A stretch of DNA of 27,485 nucleotides from a virus. The position numbers were made by a program, and so were the translations under genes. The notes beneath the pieces were generated by a model. That model saw only the letters and a program-made list of their open reading frames with translations, ran no database searches and was not told where the DNA came from. The DNA is taken from the IMG/VR virus record IMGVR_UViG_3300024496_000093, positions 1 to 27,485 of that record. The stretch is one strand, 5' to 3'. Position 1 is the stretch's first letter, and each line of letters opens with the position of its first letter. This document shows positions 27,327 through 27,485 of this stretch, one piece after another.

Positions 27327-27485
27327 TTAAGGGATGTACTTGATGATGACAATGCCAGACCCTCCAGCACCGGATGTGTTCCATCCGCCACCACCGCCAC
27401 CACCTCGGTTTGCCGTTCCAGCGGTTCCAAATGTGCCCGAACCAAATGAACCGCCGTTGCCGCCACCACCATTGCCACCAGTGCT
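27327..27485 (-). CDS. Glycine-rich tail-fibre-like protein, C-terminal end only
   Basis: Only the last 52 residues are in the window; the 5' end lies beyond the right edge. They are strongly glycine-rich (NGGGGNGGSFGSGTFG, then a run of seven Gly) and end GAGGSGIVIIKYIP. Glycine-rich domains with this GxGIVxIxY ending are typical of phage tail fibres and appendages, where Gly-rich sheets form the tip. The stop at 27327-27329 overlaps the ribosome binding region of the next gene. Confidence 0.72.
   Translation of the reverse strand, partial: STGGNGGGGNGGSFGSGTFGTAGTANRGGGGGGGWNTSGAGGSGIVIIKYIP

Noticed and set aside
1-27485. CRISPR array, insertion sequence or diversity-generating retroelement
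   Set aside because: I looked for spaced identical repeats, transposase motifs and reverse-transcriptase motifs (such as YxDD with a template repeat) and saw none. The short repeats present are iterons, operators and att arms.

Overview
This window reads as part of a temperate tailed phage genome (about 60% GC by eye). Gene density is high, most neighbours overlap by ATGA or GTGA, and almost every recognisable gene is a phage gene. The host is probably a proteobacterium, most likely a betaproteobacterium. I infer this from the attachment site, which copies the 3' half of a tRNA-Ser(CGA), and from the DUF1376/zinc-primase/helicase cassette that I associate with betaproteobacterial phages. The tRNA-like site has phage genes on both sides, so it is attP, and the sequence is best read as a free, unintegrated phage genome. 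The virion gene order (giant internal protein, no visible tape measure) suggests a podovirus-like particle. No terminase, portal or capsid gene is visible; these should lie beyond the right edge.

Layout. (1) 1-2862, minus strand: a leftward early/replication operon with a DUF1376 initiator-like protein, a CHC2 zinc-finger primase fragment, a RecA/DnaB-type helicase and four small genes, the last cut by the window edge. Five 11-12 bp direct repeats beside an AT-rich stretch inside the DUF1376 gene are a candidate replication origin, arranged as in the lambda O gene. (2) 2863-3929: the lysogeny switch, with an S24-type repressor flanked by two operator/promoter regions that share sequence words. 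(3) 3930-8163, plus strand: a rightward operon with a DUF1071/Sak3-type annealing protein, a YqaJ exonuclease, an SSB-tailed protein, small genes, an excisionase-like protein and a tyrosine integrase. (4) 8082-8357: attP, with the tRNA-derived core between arm-type direct repeats. (5) 8358-8849: one plus-strand gene, convergent with the late operon.

(6) 8809-27485, minus strand: the late operon, read right to left. It begins with the glycine-rich C-terminus of a fibre-like protein and two small fibre-associated proteins, followed by a terminator. A heavily overlapping membrane/lysis cassette comes next (four membrane proteins, a lipoprotein, nested Rz/Rz1 spanins, a GH19-type endolysin). Then come two tail/receptor-binding proteins, a tail-fibre assembly protein and a GNAT acetyltransferase. 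The operon closes with three putative internal/ejection proteins of 354, 432 and 2499 residues and a DUF5872-like protein. A small DUF6496-like gene with its own strong ribosome binding site is nested out of frame inside the 2499-residue gene.

The strongest leads are the nested gene, the iteron-like origin, the attP architecture, the shared operators, the large excess of the hexamer AACAGA/TCTGTT on both strands, and the 2.5 kb-residue polyvalent protein with a HEVTGH metallopeptidase motif. All functional calls come from reading the sequence and recalling families; no database search was run.
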